From: Guillardia theta CCMP2712
Taxonomy: Eukaryota; Cryptophyceae; Pyrenomonadales; Geminigeraceae
Direction of reading: 5' to 3'
Assembly: GCF_000315625.1 (NCBI RefSeq)
Contig: NW_005434626.1
Span: forward strand, 37,229 to 101,228
DNA: 64,000 nt
Part shown: in pieces, positions 46,965 to 58,096 of the stretch
Layout of the letters: the number at the start of each line of letters is the position of its first letter
Position numbering within the stretch: the stretch's first letter is position 1
Notes under the pieces: model-generated
The model's database searches: none
What the model was told of the DNA's origin: nothing
Seen by the model: only the letters and a program-made list of their open reading frames with translations
Program-made: the position numbers and the translations under genes

Positions 46965-47271
46965 TGTTTTTAGTAACGGACATGAACTGACTTGTAACGC
47001 TGTAACTGATCCCGTAACATGAAGTCTATGACTGGTAGAGAAGACTGCAACACTCGTTGAATAGTTCTTCCCGCTCCTGAGCCTCTTCCTCGCTACACCT
47101 GAAGCCCAGTCATCCCCTCCTCTCCTCCCGTCATCCCCTCCTCTCCTCCCGTCATCCCACCATCCCCTTCTCCCAATAGCACCTGCTGCTCTCCAGCACA
47201 GATTTAGGTATCGGTTCCAAGCCCAGCAGCTGCTTCCCCAGCTCACTGAGCTGGCTCGGCTGCCAAGCTGG
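46965..47271. other. Convergent 3' region
   Basis: Lies between the stops of the XMAP215 and PAH-DUF1479 genes. It contains two copies of a GTCATCCCCTCCTCTCCTCC unit and part of a third at about 47110-47170, and otherwise only UTR-like sequence. Confidence 0.5.
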
Positions 47272-49269
47272 TCACGCCATGACCGACAGGCAGCGCCGTG
47301 TCACCTTCATGCGACGCTCGGGGTCGTTCTCGATCCTCAGGTTTGGGAATCCAGGAGGAGCGTCGCCGCGAAGAAACGCTGCTCGCTGCTTGGCAAGGTA
47401 CCGCGCGTTCTGTGGGCATCTGCGACGGGGTGAGGAGGAGACGAGGGCGTGAGCAGCAACGCACAGGGGAGAGGCGGGGATGTAGAGCACGTTGCTGGGC
47501 TGAGAGCCGGCGTGATCCGCTTCGACGCCATGGATGAGGTCGGGATGCCACCAGACCTGCAGCGCATCAACCTCGCCAGCTCTCGCGCCTCCTCTCACCG
47601 TGTCCCCGGCGTCGACGGGCCCGACAGGAACCTTGGCCTTGAGGAGCGGAGCATGCCACCTGCTGGTGATCTCGATGGTGTCGCCCCCCCCCGTGTCGCT
47701 GACCCCGCAGAACTGATGGACAGGCACGTCCTCCTGGAAGGGCCGCAGCAGCACATACGCCATGGCCTCCGTCACCATCGGGATCACCTCCAGGGTCCCG
47801 TCAGTCGGGCCTTGAGGCGAGAGCGCCAGCCAGCCCTGGAAGGAGCGGAAGAAGGACCCGGACGTCTCCGTCCGCCTCCCAACGTCCCAGGCGTCGTAGT
47901 CCTCCAGCCTCCCCTCCATGATCTCCTGGTACACCTCCTGCCAGGCTGGGTCCGCCCAGCGGCACATGGCGCCGTTGTCGATGTGCTCCTTCATGCCTGT
48001 CTGCTTGTCGTAGCCGGGCAGGCGGTGGCGCCAGCGGTCGATGTAAGTGGTCTCGACGTCGGGGAGGAACAAGAGCTTCTTGCTCTTCTTCTCCCTGTAG
48101 CCCCACAAGTGATTCAGCCAGACCCTCACCTTGTGCATCTTCTCGTCTTGCCGGGCTTCGAACTGACCGCGCGTGTAGTACATCTCCTGCACCCCCCCGA
48201 AGGTGAAGGCCTTGGGGTTCTCGTCGTTGTAGATGGTCTCGTAGCTCTCAGGCTTCTTGGGGTCAACCTTGAGGTAGTGACTCAGGTCTGCCATCATCCC
48301 CTCGTTCATCTCCAGCGCCTTGGCCTTGGCTACAACCCCTCGGATCTTGATCACCCCTGCCACCTTCACCTGCTCCACCACCTGCGCTGGCACCTCCCCC
48401 TTCAAGATCTCGTCCACGTGGATGGACGGGATCCAGGAGGCCCCCGCCGCCTCCATCTGCTCGATCCTCTTCTCGATTCGCTTCTCCAGCCTCTCCCACA
48501 TGTCTGCAAGCTGCGAGGGCTCAGCGCTGCATCGAGGCTGGGGGAGGCTGTTACCTTGCGAGGAGCGATGGTCTTCTTGAGCTGAGCCTGGTAGATCTGT
48601 TGCTGCGTCATCCTCTTCCCCATCCCCGCGTACGAGTTCAGGAAGGCGTTTGGCCGCAAGTCCATCTCCTGCCAACCTTTCAGCTCCTCACCGCATCGGC
48701 TGCCGCTCACCCCGACACTTTCGCGCCTCCGCTTCTGCTCGAGCGGGAGAGATCCTATGAGCTGAGGACAAGTTACCCAAGAAGCGAGAAGAGGCAGAAC
48801 TCACGCTGCTCTGGTCGAAACCTCTCCTCTTCCCCTTGTGCTTCTCTCCATCGCTCTTCTCGGGCGAGCTCATCTCGTCGCCTTCGTGCTTGGCTGACCG
48901 CGAAGTCCGAAGATTCTCGTCTTTGCTTGGCGAGAAGAATCTTTGCATCAAGCAGTCGCGGCATGCAGGAGGGAGGAACTGGCTGAAGCCCTGCAGCAAG
49001 TACTCCCTCCCGATGAGCATCTCAATCACAACTGTGACCACCATCTCCGCATTTACACTGTCACCGAGGTGAGGTCAACGCTAGAGACTAAACACTTTCT
49101 CCACTTACTTCTTGGAGCGAAACTGAGTCAAAATCTCCAGGAACGTATCATACTCTGTCGGCATTTCGCTCTTGACCTTTCGAGGACGTCAAGAAGAACA
49201 AGAAAGTCTTGTTCCCACCTGTTTCAAGAATGCCAATGCGGTTTGAATGTTCGGTTTCGAGTCGGACAT
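47272..49269 (-). CDS. SIN3-type PAH domain fused to DUF1479 oxygenase-like protein (567 aa)
   Basis: Seven exons (49269-49219, 49176-49109, 49057-48805, 48734-48555, 48510-47599, 47556-47465, 47419-47272) sum to 568 codons. The first 75 residues read as a paired amphipathic helix domain as in SIN3 co-repressors (ALAFLKQVKSEMPTEYDTF, then a helix and LLQGFSQFLPPAC). A basic linker (KHKGKRRGF) follows. Residues about 190-567 match DUF1479 (E. coli YbiU), a 2-oxoglutarate/iron oxygenase-like family: VAGVIKIRGVV, HIDNGAMCRW, RSFQGWLALS, EAMAYVLLRPF, GDTVWWHPDLIHGV and NVLYIPASPLCPQNARYLAK. The His-x-Asp and distal His needed for iron are present. The substrate is unknown for the family. If the intron 48804-48735 were not spliced, the PAH part would be a separate short protein ending at 48688 and the enzyme could start at MDLRPNAFL, so fusion needs RNA evidence. 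Confidence 0.8.
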
Positions 49270-49319
49270 CTCTATCTTGACTTAGCGAACGCGATGATCT
49301 CAACCTTCTAGACAACGAG
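49270..49319. promoter_or_regulatory. Divergent start-to-start interval of 50 bp
   Basis: Only 50 bp separate the ATG of the PAH-DUF1479 gene (minus, 49269) from the ATG of the 52-residue protein (plus, 49320). Any promoter must be very compact or lie inside the opposite transcription unit. No motif can be named with confidence. Confidence 0.35.
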
Positions 49320-49636
49320 ATGCATCCGCCCTACTCTCTGCCGTCTCACAGGATGCAACAGAACATGTCGCGCCTCCCGATCCTTGGAGGTCAGCAACAC
49401 TCGTCAGACCGGGTAGCTTGGGTGAGTATCATCCCGAAGAGCCTGACTAATCTATCGGTAAGATCAACCTAGTTTCACACGAGCTTAAGGAATGACGATA
49501 AAGCTTGTTGCTTCTCATCCCGTAAATGTCCACTATCTCATGGCAACCTCACCCTGACTTTCACTCCTTACTCTTCTAGTTGGGTTACACGCAGCGAACA
49601 AACATAAAGGGATCAGAAAGCCAGTTTGAAAAGTGA
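49320..49636 (+). CDS. Spliced 52-residue protein, unknown
   Basis: Not recognised. Exon 1 (49320-49421) codes 34 residues starting MHPPYSLPSHRMQQNMS and ends on a strong donor, TGG followed by GTGAGT. Exon 2 (49580-49636) follows a polypyrimidine-rich acceptor (CTTACTCTTCTAG). It adds 18 residues, LGYTQRTNIKGSESQFEK, then TGA. The junction is phase 0. The peptide is basic and polar, without a signal or membrane segment. Each exon is too short to be found by simple open-frame searches. Alternatives are a 5' portion of a longer transcript or a leader peptide. Confidence 0.5.
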
Positions 49637-51345
49637 AGGGAGACATGGCAACAGGAGCACGAGTTTTGAAAAAATCGAACGATTAATGCAACAGGGCAAG
49701 AGAACTTGAGGTGATGAGTTGCAGTAAAGTTCCCTCACTCATATCAGAAGCGGCAGAAGTGGAACGGTTTGCTCTGACAGCACAAGCACCAGGAGAGGTG
49801 AAGTATGACGTTCAGAGGCAGAGCATAGCAGCACATGTGCTCAAGCAAGTGCGAGAAAACAGAGAGAGGCAAGATAAGCGTATGGATGAAGCAACACATT
49901 GTGATCCGCGAGAGAGTCGGTCTAACTGGAAGAGCCACGAGCAGGACGTAGAAAGAGGACGAGGCAGCAAAGCAGGTCCATGTTGTAAAGGATGCAAGGA
50001 AAGCGAGATGAGAAAAGGGCGAAGTCGATTATTGACATGAGAGAAGATTGCAAGTACATACACAGATGAGGATTGAGGAAAGGGAAGGAGCAATATGATG
50101 AAGCGCAGTTGTTATGCGGTACAAAGACGAGCATAATGAAAGAGTTGGCAAAGAGGTGGTGGAGGAGAAGTACAAGCAGGAAAGTAGCCATGGCATTGAA
50201 GCGTTCAAGAAAAGCTCTGCGAAGGAGGGAGAGGGCAGAGGGAGAGGAGGAGAGGGCAGAGGAGGGGGGCTGATGTAGAGGAGCAGGAGCAGGAAAGCTG
50301 CTCAAGTCAGAGCGGAGGTTGAGGCGGAGGAGGCTCGAGGGGAAGATAAGATAGAAGGGACTTAAATTTAGTGAGAAAGGAGCTAATTGAGGGGTTAAAC
50401 ACCTTAATTTGAGCCAAAAGTAGCCCAAATCCTCAAACTCTACTTAATTTTGCCAGGAAGTAGGCTAACGCTGCCTGTGTTGTAAAGTTCTTTTTTTTTT
50501 AGCACAGCCAGAACTAAAAGATATCTTTTCGATCTCATTTTTTTTCACCCACCCACCTTTTCTCCCTTTTACCACCCCTCACTTCCTCTGGGAGTCTCAA
50601 CGTGACGCGTACCACCCCTCCTTTCGTGGTGTTCACACCCCCACCGGAGAGCGACGTGGAGAGCAGAGAATTTCGAGGATGGTGATGCGGGGATGAGGAA
50701 CAAGAGGAAGTGGATGCAGGACCAGAAGAGGCTCCCATGGGTGATAAAGATGCTAATAGATCATGAACAGTGACGAGAAATGATCAGCGAACATGAAAGA
50801 TCAGCGTTACAAGACGCTGATAGATGATAGTAGGTGGTACACTGATAACATGTGATGATAGATGACGTAGCAAAATCTGATAGATGAAGCTGAGAAATGA
50901 TGCAAGACGGTGGAAGATGGTGAAGGAAGATCAAAAAGAACAAGCGTGACAGGATGACGAGATGGTGATAGATGATAATGATGGATTGTGAATGTAAAAG
51001 AATGTGATGGAGAAGGATACAAGATGGTACAATCAGAGACGCCGGTAGTTTCAGGCATTCAACTCGGCGTTAGTCGGTTCAGGTCAGTCGTGAACGAGGT
51101 CACCCAAAACAAGTCGTGCAATAGATAGGATGTTATCCGGGTAATCACTGGGAACTTGAGGGATGCGGCAGGGCAAACAGAGAAACTCAAGGTGAGAACA
51201 ACAGGCAAGTTCCCGACGGAGATCGATGAAAGTCTGAAGGAATTCCCGTCTGACCACTAGAGGATCGTTTATTTTTTATAGCCATGGAAGCATGGTTCGC
51301 ACAACAGTCAAATGTTCGGAACAACAACATCAGCTTCGTATGCTT
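49637..51345. other. Intergenic region, purine-rich then T-run and ACC-rich, then GATGATAG-like repeats
   Basis: About 49640-50340 is purine-rich on the plus strand. 50345-50460 is AT-rich with TTAAATTTAG-type words. A T-run lies near 50490. Patches of CCACCC follow to about 50640. 50760-51060 is a degenerate array of GATGATAG-like words. Apart from a weak open frame at 49714-50040, I see nothing that qualifies as a gene. Confidence 0.5.
49714..50040 (+). CDS. Weak hypothetical reading frame (108 aa)
   Basis: Not recognised. It begins MSCSKVPSLISEAAEVE and is rich in charged residues with a Cys pair (PCCKGCKE). It lies in purine-rich DNA, where long frames arise by chance, and has no splice or neighbour support. 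Confidence 0.22.
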   Translation: MSCSKVPSLISEAAEVERFALTAQAPGEVKYDVQRQSIAAHVLKQVRENRERQDKRMDEATHCDPRESRSNWKSHEQDVERGRGSKAGPCCKGCKESEMRKGRSRLLT

Positions 51346-52696
51346 TTATCGTGGTGACATGTCAACCATTCCAGCGACCACCGATGACTCGATGCCGCAT
51401 TCATCATCTCCTCTTGCGATCTTGAATGTACCTTTGTCACCCCAGTCCTCATTCCAGGAATTGGCGACCAGCCAGTACTTGTTGCCTGCCTCGACTCCCC
51501 ATCTACGCAAGAGCATCAGTCAAGTGCAATGTTGGTGAGGGAATCCTGTACCCCATGATCTTGATCGCGTGTCCACCGAGCTCCGGTCCACTGACATGTC
51601 GATAAACACCACTCTGATAGGCAAGAAAGTCTTGGTAGACAGTGAAGGCAGCTTCCACAGGTCCTGCCGATGTACGTCAGTGAAGCAAATAAGCAAGCCA
51701 GGAGAATGCTTCATCACCATTCGTCATGATCTCGGCCTGAATCTTTGCTGGGCTTACGGAATAAACCGATTTGCCATGGTATCTTGGCTTCTTCTCGCTT
51801 GCTCGCACGCATTTGGGGGTTGGCTGGCTTGGACCACAAGGTTTGTAATGGGTCTTGTTGATGTGATGTTCGCAAGGGGGGAACACGTAGGGGTACTTTG
51901 ATTCCGTCGTCAACCCATGCATCTTGAAGAACCTCCAGGCACCCGTTGGGAAACCGCCGTTGCATCCCATTCCGCATTGTACAAGGCAGCACGAGAGCAT
52001 ATCCTCTGCAGACAGTTCGTCCTTGACCGTCCCGTTGCTGGCGATGCACAACCTGTCACTCATCGCTTCCTGCGAAAGAATATCAACGACAACATCAACG
52101 ACAATGTTTCGAGCAAGGAGAGCGCAAAGAGTCGGAGGATGCATCTTACCACGGCTCCAAACGCCCAGCAGGATCCGCACGTCGACTGGTCGCGAATGTG
52201 TGCGATGGAAGGGCACTGAGGCCAGTTGGTGCGAGCGTCAAAGTTGTCTGGGATCTTCACGTTGGGATAGTCAAAGTCTGGAGGTCCAGCAAGCATGTCC
52301 TTCGGCTCCTTCAACGCTCCCATCCAGGTACGCACGTCACCGAGCTTGGTATTTGCAAACCGCTTGTTGGTTGTAGCTTTCCAGCTCTTTGCAGCATTGT
52401 TGACTTCATTCACTACAAAAGACATTGAGTTAGATAGTTTCACATCTTGAGACAAGACGAGGCTAAAGAGGCTCGAATCAGAAACATGAAACGCAAGGTA
52501 ACAACGGTTTGTTTAGTCGCGCACAAATCTCTTCAAAACGCATCACTGAGGAGGCAAGAGGGAGACAGGGAGCAGAGAGATGGCGGCGAGGCTCACCGAA
52601 GTCTTCTGAAAGAGCAGGAGCCTCGTCGAGCTTCTGGTTCAGAGGCACGGCTGCCGCCAGCCCAAGAGCGCAGCACAGAACTGCTGTCCGCAGCAT
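51346..52696 (-). CDS. CTSB: Cathepsin B-like cysteine protease (327 aa, peptidase family C1A)
   Basis: A lysosomal or vacuolar papain-type protease. Exons 52696-52597, 52412-52150, 52069-51718, 51663-51552 and 51502-51346 sum to 328 codons. It has a signal peptide ([16 protein letters not shown]), a short propeptide, then the mature start [17 protein letters not shown]. The catalytic triad is present: Cys in [12 protein letters not shown], His in [10 protein letters not shown], and Asn in [12 protein letters not shown]. The CEHH segment before a Cys matches the cathepsin B occluding loop, which gives carboxydipeptidase activity. The C-terminus ([12 protein letters not shown]) is typical. Cysteine count and spacing agree with the family. 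A further in-frame ATG at 52720 lies just upstream; I chose the one that gives a compact signal peptide. Confidence 0.93.
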
Positions 52697-53077
52697 CGCA
52701 GGGATCACACTTTTAATCATAAAAGTTATTTCCAGACGAAGGACAGCAGATGGGTAGGGAAGATACAATCAAAGTACCAATAATTGTAAAATTAAAACAT
52801 TAAAATGCCCTCAACCTACCATGTGTGTTTTAAATATTTTTATCTGGCGTCCCCACCACACCCTGGTGATATCAAACCACCCCCTACCCCCTGAAGACCT
52901 TGAGGTCTCAGCTTGACTTCCCTCACAATCCTACAATCTTCAGTTCCTCCTCCTTCCCCCTTCCCCGCTCTCCACCTTGCTCCTCCTCCTCCTCCCTCCT
53001 CCCTCCCTCCCTCCCTCCCTGTATCGCCCATACCTGCTGTAACGACGGTCTTCGCTCTGCCATAGTCTAGTATATTG
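52697..53077. other. Divergent promoter region with CCTCC tract
   Basis: Lies between the start of the cathepsin B gene and the start of the SNF2 gene. It is AT-rich at 52780-52840. A CCTCC/CCCTCC tract at about 52940-53020 lies 60-130 bp before the SNF2-gene ATG. No coding sequence seen. Confidence 0.45.
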
Positions 53078-56000
53078 ATGCTCCTCCATCGCAGGCAAAT
53101 GATTCAGTTGCGGGCTCTTGATGGGGAAGACCTCGCAGGGAGGCAAGAGGAGAGGCAAGAGCATCTTCCTCTTAACCCCTCGAATGGCTACATAGCGGAT
53201 GCTGGCAGCTTCCTGGTAGAGATGAGGAGCCCACAGGACCTGATCGAGGGGAGCCTTGTGACACTGAAGGAGAACGAGCTAACGACATGGTCTAGCAGCG
53301 GCACACACCTGAGCTCCTTCCGAGTCGACAGCCATCACAGCAGTGTGCTGGCCGCGATGCTCCGCCTGGTGGCTAAGAAGTGGATTACTTACTCAGCCTA
53401 CGTGAATTCTTGCAACGAAGCATGACAGAGGAAAGCGTGGAGGGAGGAGAATATGATGTGGACATCGGGTTTACCATTCATCTGAGTGTGAAGCTCACGT
53501 ACGACAGCATGAACAACGAGTTGGGACGAGACCTGCACGTGCTGGTCATGCATCTCGACACTCGCTGCCCCTGCAGGTCCTCCAAGGAAGGAGGTCTCGC
53601 GCAAGAGCTCAGAAGCTTGGAAGCGTTTCGAGGCGCCCTGTCACAGCTGAAAGAGAGCGATGACTCCGTCAAAGTGAGCCTCGCTCAGATCAGATGCAAC
53701 TGTTTCGTCAAGGACTGCTGCTGGGATTCGCTGCATGACAACGGGCAAAACTTAGCTCCGCTGTTCAGGTTGGGATCAGTTTTGCTTGCCCTCAATAACC
53801 TGCAGCATGAAGATGTGCTTGATGAAACCAACAGAAACTCCACACCATCTTTGATGGTTCAAAGAAAAGGCTGTTCGAAAAGCGTGGATCTTGTCGATGG
53901 GGCTGAACTAGAGCTATGCATGTATGAAAGTGATGTTTGGAAAAGGGTGCGTGTAGAAGGCGTTATGAAGAATCCGGACGGAAGTTTCAATTTCTTTGCT
54001 GACGAAGGCTCTGTGAAGCAAGAGCATCGCATGGTGGATTTGAAGCGGGTGTCAGGCAAGTCTTCCTACAGGATGGCAGCAACAGACAAGAGCAACTCCA
54101 AGCCACAGCGAGGAGCTCTTGTGTCGGTACGATGGAAGTACAGTCTGGGCGCACGGGTGAGAAAGCTGGCTGGCGAGGTAGTCTTGTGTGGAAAGATTGT
54201 CAACATCTTGAGAGTGAAGAGATCTCAAAGCTTGAAGTATGAAGTGAGGTATGAGTCCGGTGAGCAGGAAGTGGTGTCCTTTCCACATAAATGCTTCGAG
54301 TGTGTAGAAGAATCCAGAGGGTGCACGTTCGTAAGGGATGCGTTTGTGGTGGGCATGGAGGACCAGCACGTTCTTGTGAGATATGCTTCGACAACCCTGG
54401 TGGAGCGACTGCTGCTCTCTGAGGTCCTGGGAGTTCGCGAGAGTATTCAGATGCCGATCCATGTGCTTCCTGACGATGTTCTTGTGGTGCTGCTCGATCA
54501 GCTCGACCCCTTAGAGGAGCTGAGCGTTGCGGCGATGACATGCCGATCGCTCAACAATGCTGTACAGAACATGATCCCTGGACTCAAGCTCACTCTCTAT
54601 GGCCATCAGCGACGAGCAGTTGCATGGATGCTGAGGAGAGAGACTCGACCTGAGAGAATTTCAAACCCGAGCGTCGAAGAGTTCTGCTCCAAGAAGGGAA
54701 AAGATTTCTACATCAACCTCTGCAAGGGAGTGTCGCTGTCCTTTGAGGCTGAGAAGGAGGTGGAGGACGTGCGAGGAGGCTTTCTCTGTGACGAACCTGG
54801 CATGGGGAAGACCATCACTGTGCTCGCGCTGATCTTGAAGTCTCGCAGCATGAGAGGATGGAATTTCTTGAACGCAGATGAGAGCGACAGAAGTAGCTCA
54901 GAAAGTCTCGGCATATCGCCTGGGAGGTTGACAAGGTTGTCAGCTCAGGCCCTGTCGCCTACCAAGGGTGTGGTCAAGTTTCCTTCTCGCGCAACTCTCA
55001 TCGTCGTTCCTGGCACGCTGCTCCACCATTGGACGTACCAGATCAGTGCTCACACTAAGAGAGGCACCCTTCGGCTCCATACTGTGTCCAAGTCGTCTGA
55101 GATCCTCTCGGCCAAGGACATGTCGCGACTAGATGTCGTTCTCACCACCTTCGATGTGCTGAGCAAGCAGTGGAGTCTGGGGAGCCCAGTCCTTGGTTCA
55201 CATAGATGGTATCAGCAGCAGCGAGTCCAGTCCCTCAAGCAGGGCAGGTATGTGCACGATTATGTGGGGATCGCAGACTTCAAGAGGAAGGTGGAAAGTG
55301 CTCAGGAGGAGACGAGGAATGGGAGTGAGTTTCTCAAGGTCAAGTGGAGGAGGATCATCCTCGATGAAGGTCATGTTATGGGAGGAACCAACGAGACTAA
55401 TCGTGCCATGATGTGCTCCAACATCGATGCTTCTTGTCGATGGATCTGCACGGGGACTCCGACGCCCAACAACCCTGGGTCTGAGCTGATGCACCTCTAC
55501 GGCCTCATGTGCTTCCTCCGCTCCAAGCCCTTCGCCAACTTTGACGTGTGGCGCCAGCAGGTGGTCCTGCCCTTCGAGTCCTTCGACTGCTCAGCTTGGG
55601 TGCGGCTGCACGCGATGCTGTCGAGGAGCATGTTTCGATCGCTCAAGGCTGACATGGAGAGGTTGGGGGAAATTCCTGCCTGCAAGGTAGAGACGACGCA
55701 CATCCGGTTGTCACGAGGAGAGCAGGAGGCATACAACGGGCTTGTCTCCATCATCCGCAGAAATTTGATTCTCGCTGAGTGCGATGACATCCGGATCGAC
55801 TCTCTGCTGCACAGCAAGAACAGGAAGTACGCGCTGGAGGCGATCAGCAACATGAGGAAAGCGTGTTGCGTGACGGGGCAGGTACTCGTGGGGTAGTCAA
55901 GTCGCGTTCCCTTGACGTTTGTGACAGTTCAAGATCGCGATCGTGAAGGCTCACCTGGACGAGTCTGTCGAGGTGATGCGCAGGGGACACTCGTTGCAGG

Positions 56001-57418
56001 ACAAGGGCTGCGACTGCCCTGGTGAATATTTCGACATGAACTCTTCCAAGATGGTGGACTGCAGCGACAGAGGAGGAAATTGCCCGCTGCTAGCTGACAC
56101 GTCTTGTGTGGTGCCAGAGAGGAGGATCATGAACGTGCAGCACGCGTTTGTGCCTGAAAGTTTCTCTGCTGGAAGAACTTCTTTGGTGGACCAGCATTGC
56201 TGCGTGTGCGACAAGTGCAACAAGAGCTCCATCTTCCCTTTCATCTCTCCCTGCGGTCATCTCATCTGTCTGAACTGTGTGGACGCAACTGCGATGCGCG
56301 TCTGCCCCATTTGTGCTCGCAGTTTCTCCCTCCGTAGCTTCGCTGACTTCCAGCCGTCAGTGGAGCAGTCGAACATGACATGGAACCCCTCCTGGATCGA
56401 CGACTTGTCCTCCAAGGTCGCTCTCCTCCTCGTTCGCCTGCGGCACTTCGGGTTCCTCCAGGTCCACAAGTCCCAAGAGATCTGGTGGCACAACAAAGTC
56501 CTGCGCCTCGCCAAACAGACGCGCAAGCACGAGAGCAAGAGCCCGCCGCAGCGACACCCGGCCGGCAAGTGCATCGTGTACTCAAACTTCATCGAGACCA
56601 TCGACAACGTGGCGAACTCGATCTCCGAGGCCATGGGCGGGGGCGGCAACTACATGCGCTTCACCGCCAACCTCAAGCGAGGAATGCTGGAGCGCAACGA
56701 TGCCATCCAGCAGTTCCGAGACAACCCAGACATTCAGATCATCCTCATCGACAGCGCGGGAGCTCTTGGCCTCGACCTCAGCTTCGTGACGCACGTGTAC
56801 CTGCTCGACCCGATCTGGGACAAGAGCCAGGAGGATCAAGTGATCAGTCGCGCCCACCGACTAGGTGCCAAGAGCTCGATCACGGTCGAGAAGTTCATCG
56901 CGACGGGGACGGTGGAGGAGATCATGGAGTTGTGGATGAAGGAAAAAACGCTCAGCAACGCGAGCAAGTCGGGCGAGAAACATGAGGAGACGGGCCGGAA
57001 ACGAGTCCGCAACGAGGAGCAGAGGAAGGCAACTGAAGACAAGAAGATCAGATGGATCCTGACCAACGTCAAGCTGCTTCCCGAGGACCAAGACTCCAGC
57101 ATGGAAGCGAGCTTAGAGGCTGCAGCCATGTCGGCCAGGCATATCTTCGCTACGGAAGATGCCGAGGAGGCTGAGATGAACGAAGCTGTGGAGGAGGAGG
57201 AAGTCCTTTCTGACTTGGAATCCGAGGGTGAGGAGGAAGCCCTTTCGCGCCGTGACTTCATCCCCGCTGATGCGGGGAGCTCGAGGCCGGGGTATGTGTT
57301 CAGGCCGGGAGAGCTCGGGTTGGGCTACTATCGTGATCTGGTCGAAGCCGGGCCCGCCGGGTCCGACGGCGAGTCATCTAGCAGAGGCGGCAAGCGAGTT
57401 CGGTTCGCAGAGATGTGA
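53078..57418 (+). CDS. F-box, SNF2 ATPase and RING-finger protein (1417 aa)
   Basis: Exons 53078-53379, 53421-55881 and 55928-57418 join in frame. The N-terminal 450 residues are of unknown fold, with two Tudor-like stretches (LCMYESDVWKRVRVEGVM; SVRWKYSLGARVRKLAGEV). An F-box-like helix bundle follows (LPDDVLVVLLDQLDPLEEL). The split SNF2 helicase comes next: motif I CDEPGMGKTITVLAL, motif II ILDEGH, motif III CTGTPTPNN. A C3HC4 RING (CCVCDKCNKSS, SPCGHLICLNC, CPIC) lies between the two helicase lobes, as in Rad5/SHPRH-type enzymes. Lobe 2 ends with SRAHRLGAKSSITVEKFI. The F-box plus SNF2 plus RING order resembles the plant protein At3g54460. It is probably nuclear, moving on chromatin and ubiquitinating a partner. 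The tail is acidic with a basic RGGKRVRF end. The 41-nt intron 53380-53420 is inferred from the frame change. Confidence 0.88.
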
Positions 57419-58096
57419 GCAGGTCTGCATCCGATGCCAAGATGATGATGGACTCCCGGATCTTTGAGCTGTAAACTTGAAAATTAACGAATAATTCATG
57501 CAAAGCCACACTGCCACGGACGGTCAAGCCAACGTGGCACAGTGTCGGACCGTCGCAATCACGGCCGATGGCGGGGGTGGGCGCCCGGCCCGCCGCACTG
57601 CCAGCAGTGCGGCAGTCTACACCGTCACTGACTACATCTGACAGTTCGGCGCCCCCGCCTACCGCCCCGAAGACTCGCGGCAACTTCTCAGCTTCTGGCT
57701 TCGGGGCCGGGCCGAACTTCCGAGCTTCGGAACTAGGCTTTCATAACTTTGAACCGTTTCAAACAGTTACACGCCTCAGTGCTGACCCAGTACCAGACCC
57801 AGTACTGCAGCAGTACTGACCGGCATGTCCCCAGGATCAGCCATCAGTACCGGACAACACGTGGAACACAACCCGCCTCACCATGAAAGTTTGAAATGCC
57901 AGCTTACTTTTTCAAAATAAAGAGGAAATATAGAACCATAACCTTAAATGTGAGATCCCAACGGTACCTAGGGAATGCAGGGCAGTCGCCGCCTCCTCCT
58001 CGTCCTCCCGCTCTTCCTCCAGATCGGCAGGTGAGAGGATCACTCCTCCCTGAGATTCTTCGCTCGGCATCATCTCCAACTCCTGGAGCAGCTTCT
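57419..58096. other. Intergenic GC-rich island with inverted repeats
   Basis: About 57500-57720 is GC-rich with CGGACGGTC/GGACCGTCG words. A 20-bp inverted repeat lies at 57592-57611, and TTCCGAGCTTCGGAA forms a perfect palindrome near 57720. Repeated CCAGTAC/CAGTACTG words lie at 57785-57850. The remainder leads into the dehydroascorbate reductase gene; its 5' UTR or a leader exon may lie after about 57960. Confidence 0.5.
57592..57611. repeat. 9-bp inverted repeat, hairpin-forming
   Basis: CCGCACTGC, then CA, then GCAGTGCGG, in GC-rich intergenic DNA about 180 bp after the SNF2 gene stop. No T-run follows. Confidence 0.75.

Noticed and set aside
47449-48585. Plus-strand frame of 378 codons opposite the DUF1479 domain
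   Set aside because: Composition is that of reversed coding sequence; the minus strand carries all conserved DUF1479 blocks.
53380-53425. Apparent frameshift near the start of the SNF2 gene
   Set aside because: A 41-nt intron 53380-53420 restores the frame and gives a whole number of codons for the full gene.
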